A stretch of 64,000 nucleotides of DNA from ATX-6F1 sp943369485 (GCA_943369485.1 CALRNH020000015.1:11192-75191), one strand, 5' to 3'; positions 17,973-27,496 are shown, counted from the first letter of the stretch. Numbers and translations: made by a program. Notes: generated by a model not told the origin, from the sequence alone.

Positions 17973-19414
17973 CGCCCGAACTTCGCACGCAGGCGGCCGA
18001 CCATTCCCTCCCCCTTGGGCCTGATCAGGGATCCATCGGCGTTCACCTGGTCCCGGGCCGCTGGCGCCGTCGCTCCCGGGTCGGGATGCAGGGACGCCGG
18101 GGCTGAGCGTTGCTCCTGTCCATCGATGGTCTCTGGCCCGCTGGCCGTTGACGTCGGGGGAGTGGCTGGGTCCGATGGCTGGGCAGAGGGGTCCATCGGG
18201 CTTGATCCTTCCGTGGGGGCCAGCGGCGTGGTGGAGGGCGAGCCAGGCTGCGGGATCAGGGCTGCGGGAAGGGCCTCGTCAGGGGGGCTTGGGAGCGTGG
18301 CGGCTTCCGCCGGTGCAGGCGGTTTCGAGGGGGTGATTTCGAGCGGAGACTGGCCGGCCGTCGCCGCCGGTACCTCTCCCTCTGATTCGGAAACGGGCGA
18401 AGGGCTGGACTGTTTGGCCTTCGCCTCTGCTGGCTCTGCAGGATCGGAATCGTCGGCGTTCGCCGTGCTGGCGGGGAGAGGCGGCGCAGGCTGAGGCGAC
18501 TCCAGCGACGATGGTGTGGCGGCCACGCCGAGCAGCCGTTGCAGGTCGTCTTCACTCAACGAGCCCAGCTGCCAACCCATGGGGGGAGCGCTCGCGAGCA
18601 CCAATTCCTGCACCGCGCTGTTGAACGGAGGGTTCAGCGGTTGGCCGGCCTGATCCAACAGCTCAAGCACCACGGCGTTGCTGCCGTTGTGCAACCCACG
18701 GAGCCAGAGGGGGGCCTGGCGATCAAGCAGGAAGCTGTCGCCATTGACCGTGACCCGCAGCCGCCAGCTGTCGTCCCCATCACGCAGATGTTGAAGGGGG
18801 GCATCCACCAGCAGCCAATCGACCAGGGCCGGCTGATCGGCGCTGGCGCGCACCGCCTGAACAGGAACGAGTTGGGGGGTGCCTTCCGCCGGCAGGGCCA
18901 GGGGATTGGGGGCCACCCGCTGCAGCCTGATCTGTTGGCTGGCCCCCGGTGCTTTCACCGCTTCACCCCAGGGGAAAGCGGCGTAGACCGTCAACCTGTG
19001 GCTGCCAGGCGCCAGAGGCGCCATGGGCACGTTCAGGGGACTTGAGCCGCTCTCCACGCGGATCGGTGGCTCCCCGTCGAGCTGCACCACCAGATGGGGG
19101 CCGATCCCCAGGGGACCCGCGTCCACCAGGGGCCAGTCCTCCACGGCGACTGTCAGCGCCCAGGGTCCGTTGGGCAGCAGGCCGCCGTTGGCTGGTGAAA
19201 GAATGTTCACCCTGGGCTGGCGGCCTGCGAGACGCTGCTGGAGCTGCCGCACCGCTCCAGGAGGCGCGACTTCCTGCAGGTTGCCGCTGGGCTGGCTGGG
19301 GGCCAAGGCCGGCCCGGGGAACGTGGAGCGGGCCTGGCCCTGGCAGCCTGCGGGCAGGAGCGCGAACACCACAAGCATCAGGACGGTCAGCCCCCGAAGC
19401 GCCGCTGCCAGCAT
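17969..19414 (-). CDS. Proline-rich exported protein, possible lipoprotein, unknown function
   Basis: 481 residues, not recognised as a named family. The ATG at 19412-19414 is chosen because GAGGAG lies 8 nt upstream and the protein then opens with a signal peptide ending LLPAGC, an imperfect lipobox. A 250-residue domain follows with features of an Ig-like fold (VNILSPANGGLLPNG, GSHRLTVYAAFPWG). The last 190 residues are low-complexity, rich in Pro, Ser, Ala, Glu and Thr, likely disordered or wall-spanning. Its stop overlaps the start of the CbiG-CobJ gene by 4 bp; no functional link to corrin synthesis is evident. Confidence 0.65.
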   Translation of the reverse strand: MLAAALRGLTVLMLVVFALLPAGCQGQARSTFPGPALAPSQPSGNLQEVAPPGAVRQLQQRLAGRQPRVNILSPANGGLLPNGPWALTVAVEDWPLVDAGPLGIGPHLVVQLDGEPPIRVESGSSPLNVPMAPLAPGSHRLTVYAAFPWGEAVKAPGASQQIRLQRVAPNPLALPAEGTPQLVPVQAVRASADQPALVDWLLVDAPLQHLRDGDDSWRLRVTVNGDSFLLDRQAPLWLRGLHNGSNAVVLELLDQAGQPLNPPFNSAVQELVLASAPPMGWQLGSLSEDDLQRLLGVAATPSSLESPQPAPPLPASTANADDSDPAEPAEAKAKQSSPSPVSESEGEVPAATAGQSPLEITPSKPPAPAEAATLPSPPDEALPAALIPQPGSPSTTPLAPTEGSSPMDPSAQPSDPATPPTSTASGPETIDGQEQRSAPASLHPDPGATAPAARDQVNADGSLIRPKGEGMVGRLRAKFGR

Positions 19415-19853
19415 GCGGATGTCTCCTCGTGTCGGGGTGGCTGTTCGGCGCATTCTGCTACCTGAGATGGCCCAGTTCTTGGGCCATTGATTGAGGGCTG
19501 GAACTCCTTGCGGTTGGTGATAGCAATAGGCCCCAATCATTCCTTGACTCACTTACATAATTTCCCGTCAAGAGCCCTGTCGCAGACTGGGGAAGGGCGG
19601 CATTGAACCTTTGTAACTGACCGCCGATTCGCCTTGGTTTACCCCCTTATACTTTCGCCAGCGGTCCCCTCATTGGGGCCCCAGCCCCAGTCGTGGCAAG
19701 CACTTTCGGCTTTTCTGCCGACGTGTCCCACGCGCTGGTTCCCCATGGACTCCGGGCTCGTCCCGGTCTCCGTGAGGCCCACCGGCCAGGCCTTCCCGGC
19801 CCGGTCGGAGGGGTGGACCTCCACCTCGACTCCGTCCCTCGAGGAACCTCTCG
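19415..19853 (+). promoter_or_regulatory. psaA upstream region
   Basis: A 439-bp non-coding stretch between the divergent exported-protein gene and psaA. The best -10 candidate for psaA is TATACT at 19648-19653, which would give a leader of about 190 nt, in keeping with the long leaders known for psaA in other cyanobacteria. TTTGTAAC at 19610-19617, on the reverse strand GTTACAAA, resembles one half of the HLR1 box bound by RpaB; a good second half is not visible. TTACATAA near 19554 is another half-like match. All are motif calls only. Confidence 0.35.
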
Positions 19854-22157
19854 ATGACCATCAGCCCACCAGAACGTGGGAAAACGGCGAAGGACATGGT
19901 TGACAGGGACACCGTTCCTGCCACCTTCGAACTGTTCGGCAAACCCGGACATTTCGATCGCACCCTCGCCAAAGGTCCCAAAACCACCACCTGGGTTTGG
20001 AACCTCCACGCCAACGCTCACGATTTCGATAGCCACACGAGCGATCTCGAAGAGGTCTCACGCAAGATCTTCAGCGCTCACTTCGGCCATCTGGCCGTCA
20101 TTTTCATCTGGCTGAGCGGCGCCTTTTATCACGGTGCCCGCTTCTCCAACTATTCCGGTTGGCTGGCCGACCCCACGCACGTGAAACCCAGTGCGCAGGT
20201 GGTCTGGCCGATCTTTGGCCAGGAAATCCTTAATGGCGATGTGGGTGCCGGCTTCCACGGCATTCAGATCACCTCCGGTCTCTTCCACGTCTGGAGGGCC
20301 TGGGGCTTCACCAACGAGTTCCAATTGCTGTGCACGGCCATCGGTGCGCTGGTGATGGCGGGCTTGATGCTGAACGCCGGGGTGTTCCACTACCACAAGG
20401 CCGCTCCAAAGCTGGAGTGGTTCCAGAACGTTGAGTCCATGCTCAACCACCATCTGGCTGGCCTTCTGGGCTTGGGATCCCTCTCCTGGACAGGGCACCT
20501 GATTCATGTGTCGCTGCCCACGACCGCTCTGATGGATGCAATCGACGCCGGGAAGCCCCTGGTGCTTGATGGCAAGACCATCGCTTCGGTTGCGGACATC
20601 CCCCTCCCTCACGAATTCCTCAACCAGGATCTGATCGCCCAGCTGTTTCCCGGTTTCGGGGCCGGCATCCAGGCGTTCTTCACCGGAAACTGGGCCGCCT
20701 ACAGCGACATCCTTACCTTCAAGGGAGGATTGAATCCTGTCACCGGCAGCCTCTGGATGACCGACATCGCCCATCACCACCTGGCGATCGCGGTGCTCTT
20801 CATCGTTGCCGGCCACCAGTACCGCACGAACTGGGGCATCGGTCACAGCATCAAGGAGATTCTCGAGGGTCAGAAGGGTGATCCCCTGCTGTTCCCAGCC
20901 CCCAAGGGCCACGATGGTCTCTATGAGTTTCTGATCACTTCCTGGCATGCCCAACTGGCCATCAACCTGGCTCTATTGGGCTCGCTGAGCATCATCGTCG
21001 CTCAGCACATGTATGCGATGCCTCCGTATCCGTACATCGCTGTCGACTACCCCACTCAGCTGTCGATCTTCACCCACCACATGTGGATCGGTGGATTCCT
21101 GGTTGTGGGAGCCGGCGCCCATGGCGCCATCGCCCTGATCCGTGACTATGACCCCGCCAAGCACATCGACAACGTGCTTGATCGGGTGCTCAAGGCACGG
21201 GATGCCCTGATCAGTCACCTCAACTGGGTGTGCATCTGGCTGGGCTTCCACAGCTTCGGCCTCTACATCCACAACGACACCATGCGTGCCCTGGGTCGTC
21301 CCCAGGACATGTTCAGCGACTCCGCCATTGAGCTCAAACCCATCTTCGCTCAGTGGATCCAGGGTCTGCACGCCGCCGCTGCCGGCAACACCGCTCCCAA
21401 TGCGCTGGCCGGTGTGAGCGAGGTGTTCAACGGTGCCGTTGTGGCCGTCGGAGGCAAGGTGGCCATGGGTCCGATCCCCCTGGGAACGGCCGACTTCATG
21501 GTTCACCACATCCATGCCTTCACGATCCACGTCACGGTGCTGATCCTGCTGAAGGGTGTCCTCTACAGCCGCAGTTCCAGGCTTGTTCCCGACAAGGCCA
21601 GCCTGGGCTTCCGCTTCCCCTGCGACGGCCCCGGCCGTGGCGGTACCTGCCAGGTTTCGGCTTGGGACCATGTGTTCCTCGGCCTTTTCTGGATGTACAA
21701 CTCCCTGTCGATCGTGATCTTCCACTTCAGTTGGAAGATGCAGAGCGATGTGTGGGGAACCGTGAACGCAGACGGCTCTGTCTCGCACATCACCAACGGC
21801 AACTTTGCCCAGAGCGCCATCACCATCAATGGTTGGTTGCGTGATTTCCTGTGGGCCCAGGCCGCACAGGTGATCAACAGCTACGGCTCCTCTTCAAGTG
21901 CCTACGGTCTGATGTTCCTCGGAGCCCACTTTGTCTGGGCCTTCAGCCTCATGTTCCTGTTCAGTGGCCGCGGCTACTGGCAAGAGCTGATCGAGTCCAT
22001 CGTCTGGGCTCACAACAAGCTGAAGGTTGCACCTGCGATCCAACCGCGGGCGCTGAGCATCACCCAGGGACGCGCCGTTGGCGTTGCCCACTATCTCCTC
22101 GGCGGTATCGCAACCACCTGGGCTTTCTTCCTGGCCCGCATCGTCGCGGTCGGCTGA
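19854..22157 (+). CDS. psaA: Photosystem I P700 apoprotein A1
   Basis: 767-residue core subunit that, with PsaB, binds P700, A0, A1 and the Fx cluster in the thylakoid membrane. The protein has the expected eleven hydrophobic helices and many histidine ligands (HHHLAIAVLFIVAGHQYRT). The Fx cysteines lie in FPCDGPGRGGTC. The start MTISPPERG matches the family and the length is slightly longer than most (about 750). It is followed after 20 bp by psaB. Confidence 0.98.
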   Translation: MTISPPERGKTAKDMVDRDTVPATFELFGKPGHFDRTLAKGPKTTTWVWNLHANAHDFDSHTSDLEEVSRKIFSAHFGHLAVIFIWLSGAFYHGARFSNYSGWLADPTHVKPSAQVVWPIFGQEILNGDVGAGFHGIQITSGLFHVWRAWGFTNEFQLLCTAIGALVMAGLMLNAGVFHYHKAAPKLEWFQNVESMLNHHLAGLLGLGSLSWTGHLIHVSLPTTALMDAIDAGKPLVLDGKTIASVADIPLPHEFLNQDLIAQLFPGFGAGIQAFFTGNWAAYSDILTFKGGLNPVTGSLWMTDIAHHHLAIAVLFIVAGHQYRTNWGIGHSIKEILEGQKGDPLLFPAPKGHDGLYEFLITSWHAQLAINLALLGSLSIIVAQHMYAMPPYPYIAVDYPTQLSIFTHHMWIGGFLVVGAGAHGAIALIRDYDPAKHIDNVLDRVLKARDALISHLNWVCIWLGFHSFGLYIHNDTMRALGRPQDMFSDSAIELKPIFAQWIQGLHAAAAGNTAPNALAGVSEVFNGAVVAVGGKVAMGPIPLGTADFMVHHIHAFTIHVTVLILLKGVLYSRSSRLVPDKASLGFRFPCDGPGRGGTCQVSAWDHVFLGLFWMYNSLSIVIFHFSWKMQSDVWGTVNADGSVSHITNGNFAQSAITINGWLRDFLWAQAAQVINSYGSSSSAYGLMFLGAHFVWAFSLMFLFSGRGYWQELIESIVWAHNKLKVAPAIQPRALSITQGRAVGVAHYLLGGIATTWAFFLARIVAVG

Positions 22158-22177
22158 CCTCCACCTGACTTTTCCCA

Positions 22178-24397
22178 ATGGCAACGAAATTTCCTTCGTT
22201 CAGCCAGGGTCTGGCACAGGACCCCACAACCCGCCGCATCTGGTACGGGATTGCCACGGCTCACGATTTCGAGAGCCATGATGGGATCACGGAAGAAAAG
22301 CTTTACCAAAAGCTTTTCTCCACCCACTTTGGCCATCTCGCGATCATCGGTCTCTGGGTTTCTGGGAACCTGTTCCATATCGCCTGGCAGGGCAACTTCG
22401 AGCAGTGGGTCGCCGATCCGCTGCATGTACGTCCCATCGCTCACGCGATCTGGGATCCCCATTTCGGCCAAGGGGCCATCACGGCCTTCACCCAGGCCGG
22501 TGCCTCCTCCCCGGTGAACATCGCCTTCTCTGGTCTGTACCACTGGTGGTACACGATCGGGATGCGCACCAACACTGAGCTCTACCAAGGATCCATCTTC
22601 ATGATGATCCTCTCGGCCTGGGCCCTGTTCGCCGGTTGGCTCCACCTTCAGCCCAAGTTCCGGCCTTCCCTGGCCTGGTTCAAGAACGCTGAATCCCGGC
22701 TCAACCACCACCTGGCGGTTCTGTTCGGTTTCAGCTCCATCGCCTGGACCGGTCACCTGGTCCACGTAGCGATCCCTGAAGCCCGCGGTCAGCACGTCGG
22801 TTGGGACAACTTCCTCACGGTGTTGCCCCATCCCGCCGGCCTGGCTCCGTTCTTCACCGGCAACTGGGGGGTCTATGCCCAGAACCCCGATGGTCTCAAT
22901 CAGGTCTTCGGCTCCTCAACAGGATCCGGAACCGCGATCCTCACCTTCCTCGGTGGTTTCCATCCCCAGAGTGAAGCCCTCTGGCTCACCGACATCGCCC
23001 ATCACCACCTGGCGATCGGTTGCATCTTCGTGATCGCTGGCCACATGTACCGAACCAACTTCGGTATTGGCCATTCGATCCGTGAGATCCTCGAAGCCCA
23101 CAACCCGCCAAAGGGAACTCCTTTTGGTGGAGCTCTCGGTGCCGGTCACAAGGGTCTCTACGACACGATCAACAACTCGCTCCACTTCCAACTCGGTCTG
23201 GCCCTGGCCTCACTGGGTGTGGTGACGAGCTTGGTGGCTCAGCACATGTATGCGATGCCGTCCTACGCCTTCATCGCGAAGGACTACACAACGCAGGCTG
23301 CGCTTTACACCCACCACCAGTACATCGCCATCTTCCTGATGGTCGGTGCCTTCGCCCACGGTGCGATCTTCTTCATCCGTGATTACGACCCCGAAGCCAA
23401 CAAGAACAACGTTCTGGCCCGGATGCTCGAGCACAAGGAAGCGATCATCAGTCACCTGAGCTGGGTTTCCCTGTTCCTCGGTTTCCATACCCTTGGTCTT
23501 TACGTTCACAACGATGTGGTCGTGGCCTTCGGTGCCCCCGAGAAGCAGATCCTGGTGGAGCCGGTGTTTGCCCAGTTCATCCAGGCCGCGAGCGGAAAAG
23601 CGCTCTATGGCTTTGATGTACTGCTTGCCAACCCCAACAGTGCCGCCAGCCTGGCTGCGGCCAACATTCCTGGCGATCACTTCTGGTTGGATGCCATCAA
23701 CGGGAACACCGACGTGTTTCTGCCCATTGGTCCTGGGGACTTCCTGGTCCACCACGCGATCGCGCTGGGACTGCACACCACCACCTTGATCCTGGTGAAG
23801 GGTGCCCTGGATGCCCGGGGTTCCAAGCTGATGCCCGATAAAAAGGACTTCGGCTACTCCTTCCCCTGCGACGGCCCTGGCCGTGGCGGCACCTGCGATA
23901 TCTCGGCCTGGGATTCCTTCTACCTGTCGGTTTTCTGGGCTCTGAACACCGTGGGTTGGGTCACCTTCTACTGGCACTGGAAGCACCTCGCCATCTGGCA
24001 AGGCAACGTGGCTCAGTTCAACGAATCCAGCACCTATCTGATGGGCTGGTTCCGTGACTACCTCTGGCTGAACAGTTCCCAGCTGATCAACGGGTACAAC
24101 CCGTTTGGTTCCAACAACCTGGCTGTTTGGTCCTGGATGTTCCTGTTCGGTCACTTGGTCTGGGCGACGGGCTTCATGTTCCTGATCTCCTGGCGTGGTT
24201 ACTGGCAGGAGCTGATTGAGACCATCGTCTGGGCTCATCAGCGCACTCCGCTGGCCAACCTGGTTGGCTGGCGTGACAAGCCCGTGGCCCTCTCGATCGT
24301 TCAGGCCCGTGTGGTTGGTCTGGCCCACTTCTCCGTGGGTTATGTCCTCACCTATGCGGCCTTCCTGATCGCCTCCACCTCAGGCAAATTCGGCTGA
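22178..24397 (+). CDS. psaB: Photosystem I P700 apoprotein A2
   Basis: 739 residues, partner of PsaA in the reaction-centre heterodimer. It opens MATKFPSFSQGLAQDPTTRR, has the paired DIAHHHLAIG and FPCDGPGRGGTC motifs supplying the other two Fx cysteines, and ends with the helix VLTYAAFLIASTSGKFG. Cotranscribed with psaA, 20 bp downstream, and followed by a strong intrinsic terminator. Confidence 0.98.
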   Translation: MATKFPSFSQGLAQDPTTRRIWYGIATAHDFESHDGITEEKLYQKLFSTHFGHLAIIGLWVSGNLFHIAWQGNFEQWVADPLHVRPIAHAIWDPHFGQGAITAFTQAGASSPVNIAFSGLYHWWYTIGMRTNTELYQGSIFMMILSAWALFAGWLHLQPKFRPSLAWFKNAESRLNHHLAVLFGFSSIAWTGHLVHVAIPEARGQHVGWDNFLTVLPHPAGLAPFFTGNWGVYAQNPDGLNQVFGSSTGSGTAILTFLGGFHPQSEALWLTDIAHHHLAIGCIFVIAGHMYRTNFGIGHSIREILEAHNPPKGTPFGGALGAGHKGLYDTINNSLHFQLGLALASLGVVTSLVAQHMYAMPSYAFIAKDYTTQAALYTHHQYIAIFLMVGAFAHGAIFFIRDYDPEANKNNVLARMLEHKEAIISHLSWVSLFLGFHTLGLYVHNDVVVAFGAPEKQILVEPVFAQFIQAASGKALYGFDVLLANPNSAASLAAANIPGDHFWLDAINGNTDVFLPIGPGDFLVHHAIALGLHTTTLILVKGALDARGSKLMPDKKDFGYSFPCDGPGRGGTCDISAWDSFYLSVFWALNTVGWVTFYWHWKHLAIWQGNVAQFNESSTYLMGWFRDYLWLNSSQLINGYNPFGSNNLAVWSWMFLFGHLVWATGFMFLISWRGYWQELIETIVWAHQRTPLANLVGWRDKPVALSIVQARVVGLAHFSVGYVLTYAAFLIASTSGKFG

Positions 24398-24432
24398 CCA
24401 TTCACTCGAGGGACGCATCTCACCTCACATCC

Positions 24433-24457
24433 ACCCCGGCGTAAGTCGGGGTTTTTT
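24433..24457 (+). terminator. Intrinsic terminator of psaAB
   Basis: An 8-bp stem (ACCCCGGC / GTCGGGGT, one G-T pair) with a GTAA tetraloop is followed by a run of six T. It begins 36 bp after the psaB stop codon. Confidence 0.9.
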
Positions 24458-24515
24458 CATGGCTGGATTCATGCCTAAGGACTTGCGACCAGAACGGTTT
24501 CCTGGCTTGGGCTCC

Positions 24516-24544
24516 TTGACATGGCGGTCTGTTGTTCCTCTACT
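24516..24544 (+). promoter_or_regulatory. Candidate sigma-70 promoter of a decayed transporter gene
   Basis: A consensus -35 TTGACA (24516-24521), a 17-bp spacer and TCTACT (24539-24544, 4 of 6 to TATAAT) stand 55 bp upstream of the ATG at 24600 that opens the pseudogene. It may be a relic of that gene's promoter. Confidence 0.35.
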
Positions 24545-24599
24545 TTTGATCGCAATAGGGGAATTCAGGCTTGTTTCATTTACGTTCCAGACTGGAGGC

Positions 24600-25043
24600 A
24601 ATGAGGAAGACCTCACGCAAGCCTTTCGTGCGCCGGCACAGATGGCTTGTTTTGATGACTTCTGTTGCCTGCGGTCTTGCGATCGTGCCGGCGGTGATGA
24701 TGCGAGGCTCCGAGGCAGGCATCACTGAACGCACCGCACGATTCTTTTAGGTCAATCCGCCCTCCTCACAGGCCCGTCCGGTCAGCTGGGTCAGGCGTTC
24801 ATCACCTGCTCCCAGGCTTACTTCGATCTGGTCAATTCCCAGGGAGGCAATCATGGTCGCAAGATCGCCGTGCAGGTGCTTGATGATCAATACGATCCAG
24901 CGAAGACTGCTCGAAATGTGCGGCAGCTGATCGAAACGCAGAGGGTGTACGCCCTGTTCCTTAATTTGATTTCCCATCCATTCACCTCGGGTTTGATCCA
25001 AACCGAGTCAATCTTTTGGGCTCTTTTTGAGCGCAATATCTGA
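24600..25043 (+). pseudogene. Remnant of branched-chain amino-acid-type ABC transporter substrate-binding protein
   Basis: The ATG at 24600 opens a 49-codon frame with a basic, hydrophobic signal-peptide-like sequence that stops at 24748-24750. In another frame, from about 24732 to 25041, the translation reads RTILLGQSALLTGPSGQLG, then AYFDLVNSQGGNHGRKIAVQ, VLDDQYDPAKTARNVRQLIE and RVYALF, which is the start of a mature LivK/periplasmic-binding-protein type I domain. So at least one frameshift separates signal and body, and similarity stops after about 80 residues of an expected 350-400; the rest is deleted or scrambled. Neighbouring permease or ATPase genes are absent. Confidence 0.75.
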
Positions 25044-25195
25044 AGTCTTGTGCCAGGTTGCCTCCGTCGACTCCTCCCAGCCTGCTCCTGTCTGATGCCT
25101 CCCGTCGCTGCAAGGAGGATGGTCTGCCATCCATCAGGCTTGGCCAATCAGGCTTTGCGGATGTCAAGGCGAGCAGGCCAGATCGTGGGCTCATG
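25044..25195. other. Non-coding stretch between pseudogene and psaL terminator
   Basis: I see no gene, RNA or clear repeat here. It is probably further decayed sequence from the transporter gene or simple spacer between the convergent psaAB and psaIL units. Confidence 0.4.
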
Positions 25196-25220
25196 AAAAA
25201 AAGCCCCGCCGAAGCAGGGC
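25196..25220 (-). terminator. Intrinsic terminator of psaI-psaL
   Basis: On the minus strand a 7-bp stem (GCCCTGC / GCGGGGC, one T-G pair) with a TTCG tetraloop is followed by seven T. It lies about 58 bp after the psaL stop codon. Confidence 0.9.
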
Positions 25221-25278
25221 CATGGAATGAAAAGGTCTGAACTACTGCTTGATCGCCACTGACTGATCGGCCTACGCT

Positions 25279-25755
25279 TCAGCCTCCAGCGATCTTCACC
25301 AGTGGGGCGAGGATCGAGGTGCTGGACAGTAACCAGGCGAAGGCGGCTCCACCGCAACCACCCAACCAGAAGCCGCTGGCGAACTCGGCCCACCCGGCCT
25401 TGGTGAACAGGTCGGCGGGAGGATTGTCGATGGTGGCATCGGGGGGTTGGACGTTGGGCCCATTGCCGGCGGTGCCGTAGATCGACAGGCAGACCGTGAG
25501 GATGGTCACCAGGCCGATGGAGGCCAGAAGACCGGCGGTGCTGGCGTATTCAGTGGCGCGCAGGGGGCCGGTCAGGGCGAAAGGTCCGTAAAGGAAGTAC
25601 CCGTGGGCCATGCCCACTTCAAGCCCCCGTCGGTTGGGTGAGAGGGATGGACGGTAGGCCGGCAGGGCGTTGAGGAAGGCCTTGGTGAAGTAGTTGCTGT
25701 TGACGGGGGTGGCCAGATTGCCGACGCAGGGGTCGGCCACGGGGGTCACGGTCAT
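25279..25755 (-). CDS. psaL: Photosystem I subunit XI
   Basis: 158-residue membrane subunit at the trimer interface of photosystem I. MTVTPVADPCVGNLATPVNS opens the protein, PAYRPSLSPNRRGLEVGMAHGYFL is the conserved chlorophyll-binding region, and two or three hydrophobic segments follow. I start at the ATG at 25753-25755; the upstream open frame to 25932 overlaps psaI and lacks conservation. It follows psaI by 47 bp and is closed by its own terminator. Confidence 0.95.
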   Translation of the reverse strand: MTVTPVADPCVGNLATPVNSNYFTKAFLNALPAYRPSLSPNRRGLEVGMAHGYFLYGPFALTGPLRATEYASTAGLLASIGLVTILTVCLSIYGTAGNGPNVQPPDATIDNPPADLFTKAGWAEFASGFWLGGCGGAAFAWLLSSTSILAPLVKIAGG

Positions 25756-25802
25756 GGTGGAGGGGGAAGGTTGAACGCGAACGGAGGGGGCGATCGGGAA
25801 CG

Positions 25803-25919
25803 TCAGTCGCTCGCTTCGATCACGTTGAACAGCAGGGCCATCGCCACCGCCGCGCCCAGAATTCCCACGAAGGGAACCAACACTGACGGCAACCAGGCAA
25901 CAACGAAATCTCCAGTCAT
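25803..25919 (-). CDS. psaI: Photosystem I subunit VIII
   Basis: A 38-residue single-helix subunit next to PsaL: MTGDFVVAWLPSVLVPFVGI and then a membrane helix ending LLFNVIEASD. The PSVLVPFVG motif is diagnostic. It precedes psaL in the same short operon, the standard arrangement. The start is the ATG at 25917-25919. Confidence 0.93.
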   Translation of the reverse strand: MTGDFVVAWLPSVLVPFVGILGAAVAMALLFNVIEASD

Positions 25920-26048
25920 CAGCGTGGGCCAATACATCTCACGTCGGTACTGTACGGAGCACTTCCCAGAGGCTCCCAGCCAGGATCGTGGCGCGACATA
26001 AAAGTTCAACCCGCCCAGGCCCGGCGCCGTCGAGCCCATTCGATCCCA

Positions 26049-26534
26049 ATGAATCAGGCGATGGCCGCGCTCGTCGTGGCAACGATCCTCTCGGGTCTCT
26101 GGCTCCTGGGTCGTCCGCGTCCGCGGTTGCTGGCTTCCGCAGATACCACTTCCGTGGCCGCCCTGAACCGGGCCCAGCTGGAACTGGTGCAGGCACCGGC
26201 GGTGGTCCCCGTCGAAGCTGCGGCCAGGCCCGATAGCCCTTGGGTGGCCGTCCCGGCCCTGGGGGCCTCAGTCCAGGAGCGGCTGCGGTTCGAGCGCTGG
26301 CTGAAGGAACTCTGGCGGGGAGAACCCGCCGATCGACTCCGAGCGTTAGCCGCCTGCCGCCAGTGGGGCCATCCCTCCGTGCTGCCCTGGCTGCGCAGGG
26401 GCCTGAGGGATGGGGATGCCGCGGTGGTGGCCCTGGCTTCTGAGGCGATCGGCCCTTTTCGAGGCCCTCTGCGTTCGGCGGTGGCGGACCCTCAGCCGCT
26501 CAGGCTGCCCCGCAATGTGGCCCGTACCCGGTAG
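26049..26534 (+). CDS. Membrane-anchored HEAT-repeat-like hypothetical protein
   Basis: 161 residues with one N-terminal hydrophobic segment (about residues 5-22), a linker, and a segment with one or two helical HEAT-type repeats (DRLRALAACRQWGHPSVLPWLRRGLRDGDAAVVALASEAI). This could be a small periplasmic or lumenal interaction domain; function is not recognised. It is divergent from psaI, and its last 43 bp overlap the convergent glycosyltransferase gene. Confidence 0.55.
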   Translation: MNQAMAALVVATILSGLWLLGRPRPRLLASADTTSVAALNRAQLELVQAPAVVPVEAAARPDSPWVAVPALGASVQERLRFERWLKELWRGEPADRLRALAACRQWGHPSVLPWLRRGLRDGDAAVVALASEAIGPFRGPLRSAVADPQPLRLPRNVARTR

Positions 26535-27463
26535 ATCGGCCGGCCCTGGCTTTCGTGGTACGTGCGCATCTGCAGTTCGGCCAGCAGTCCGAAGCAGAAG
26601 AGCTGCACCCCCGTGAGGATCGCCAGTACGGCGACCATGAGCAGCGGCCGGTTGCCGATGTCCTGGTTCAGGACGACCTTGGCGTAGCTCAGGTGCAGGG
26701 CGATCAGCAGGCCGGCACCGATCCCCACCAGTCCACCTAGACCGAAGACGTGCATCGGCCGGGTCAGGAAGCGCTTCATGAAGGTCACCGTGAGCAGGTC
26801 CATCAGCACCCGGAAGGTGCGATCCAGCCCGTACTTGCTCCGCCCGAAGCGGCGGGCGTGGTGCTGCACCTTGACCTCTGTGATGCGTGCTCCCTCGATG
26901 AAAGCCAGGGCCGGCAGGAAACGGTGCAGCTCCCCGTAGAGGTTCATGTCGGCGATCACTTCGCGCCGGTAGGCCTTGAGGGAGCAGCCGTAGTCATGGA
27001 GCTTCACGCCGGTGACCCGGGCGATCAGTCGGTTGGCGATCTTGGAGGGGAGCAGGCGGCTCAGGGCTCCGTCCTGGCGTTGGTGGCGCCAGCCGCTGAC
27101 CAGATCGAACCCCTCCCCCAGGCGTTCCAGCAGCAGGGGGATATCGGCTGGATCGTTCTGCAGGTCCCCGTCGAGGGTCACGATCAGCTCCCCGCAGCTG
27201 GCGTCGAAGCCAGCGGCCATCGCGGCCGTCTGCCCATAATTTCGCCGCAGCAGCACGGCCACCAGTTCGGGTGTCACGTCGGCCAGTTGCGCGAGCACGC
27301 TGGCGGTGGCATCCACTGAGCCATCGTCGACCAACACCAGCTCGAAGGACCGGCCCTGGGGCCGCAGGCTGGCCAGCAATTTCTCAACCAGGAGCGACAG
27401 ACTCTCCGCTTCATTGAAGAGGGGCACCACGATGGAGACCTCGGGGCCCTGGGGCACGCTCAT
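26492..27463 (-). CDS. Family 2 glycosyltransferase, polyprenyl-phosphate sugar transferase type
   Basis: 323 residues of the dolichol-phosphate-mannose-synthase/ArnC-like type. The catalytic N-terminal domain has SIVVPLFNEAESL, LVLVDDGSVDAT and the DxD motif in TLDGDLQNDP. The C-terminal part has two membrane helices (about residues 225-250 and 265-290). Such enzymes charge undecaprenyl phosphate with a sugar for envelope polymers. The donor sugar cannot be told. Its 3' end overlaps the HEAT-like gene. Confidence 0.85.
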   Translation of the reverse strand: MSVPQGPEVSIVVPLFNEAESLSLLVEKLLASLRPQGRSFELVLVDDGSVDATASVLAQLADVTPELVAVLLRRNYGQTAAMAAGFDASCGELIVTLDGDLQNDPADIPLLLERLGEGFDLVSGWRHQRQDGALSRLLPSKIANRLIARVTGVKLHDYGCSLKAYRREVIADMNLYGELHRFLPALAFIEGARITEVKVQHHARRFGRSKYGLDRTFRVLMDLLTVTFMKRFLTRPMHVFGLGGLVGIGAGLLIALHLSYAKVVLNQDIGNRPLLMVAVLAILTGVQLFCFGLLAELQMRTYHESQGRPIYRVRATLRGSLSG

Positions 27464-27496
27464 GGGTCCTGGTTCAGGGCTGAGGACCTGTGCAAC

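Noticed and set aside
24425..24616. 63-codon minus-strand frame after psaB
   Set aside because: Overlaps the psaAB terminator and the pseudogene promoter; no similarity recognised.
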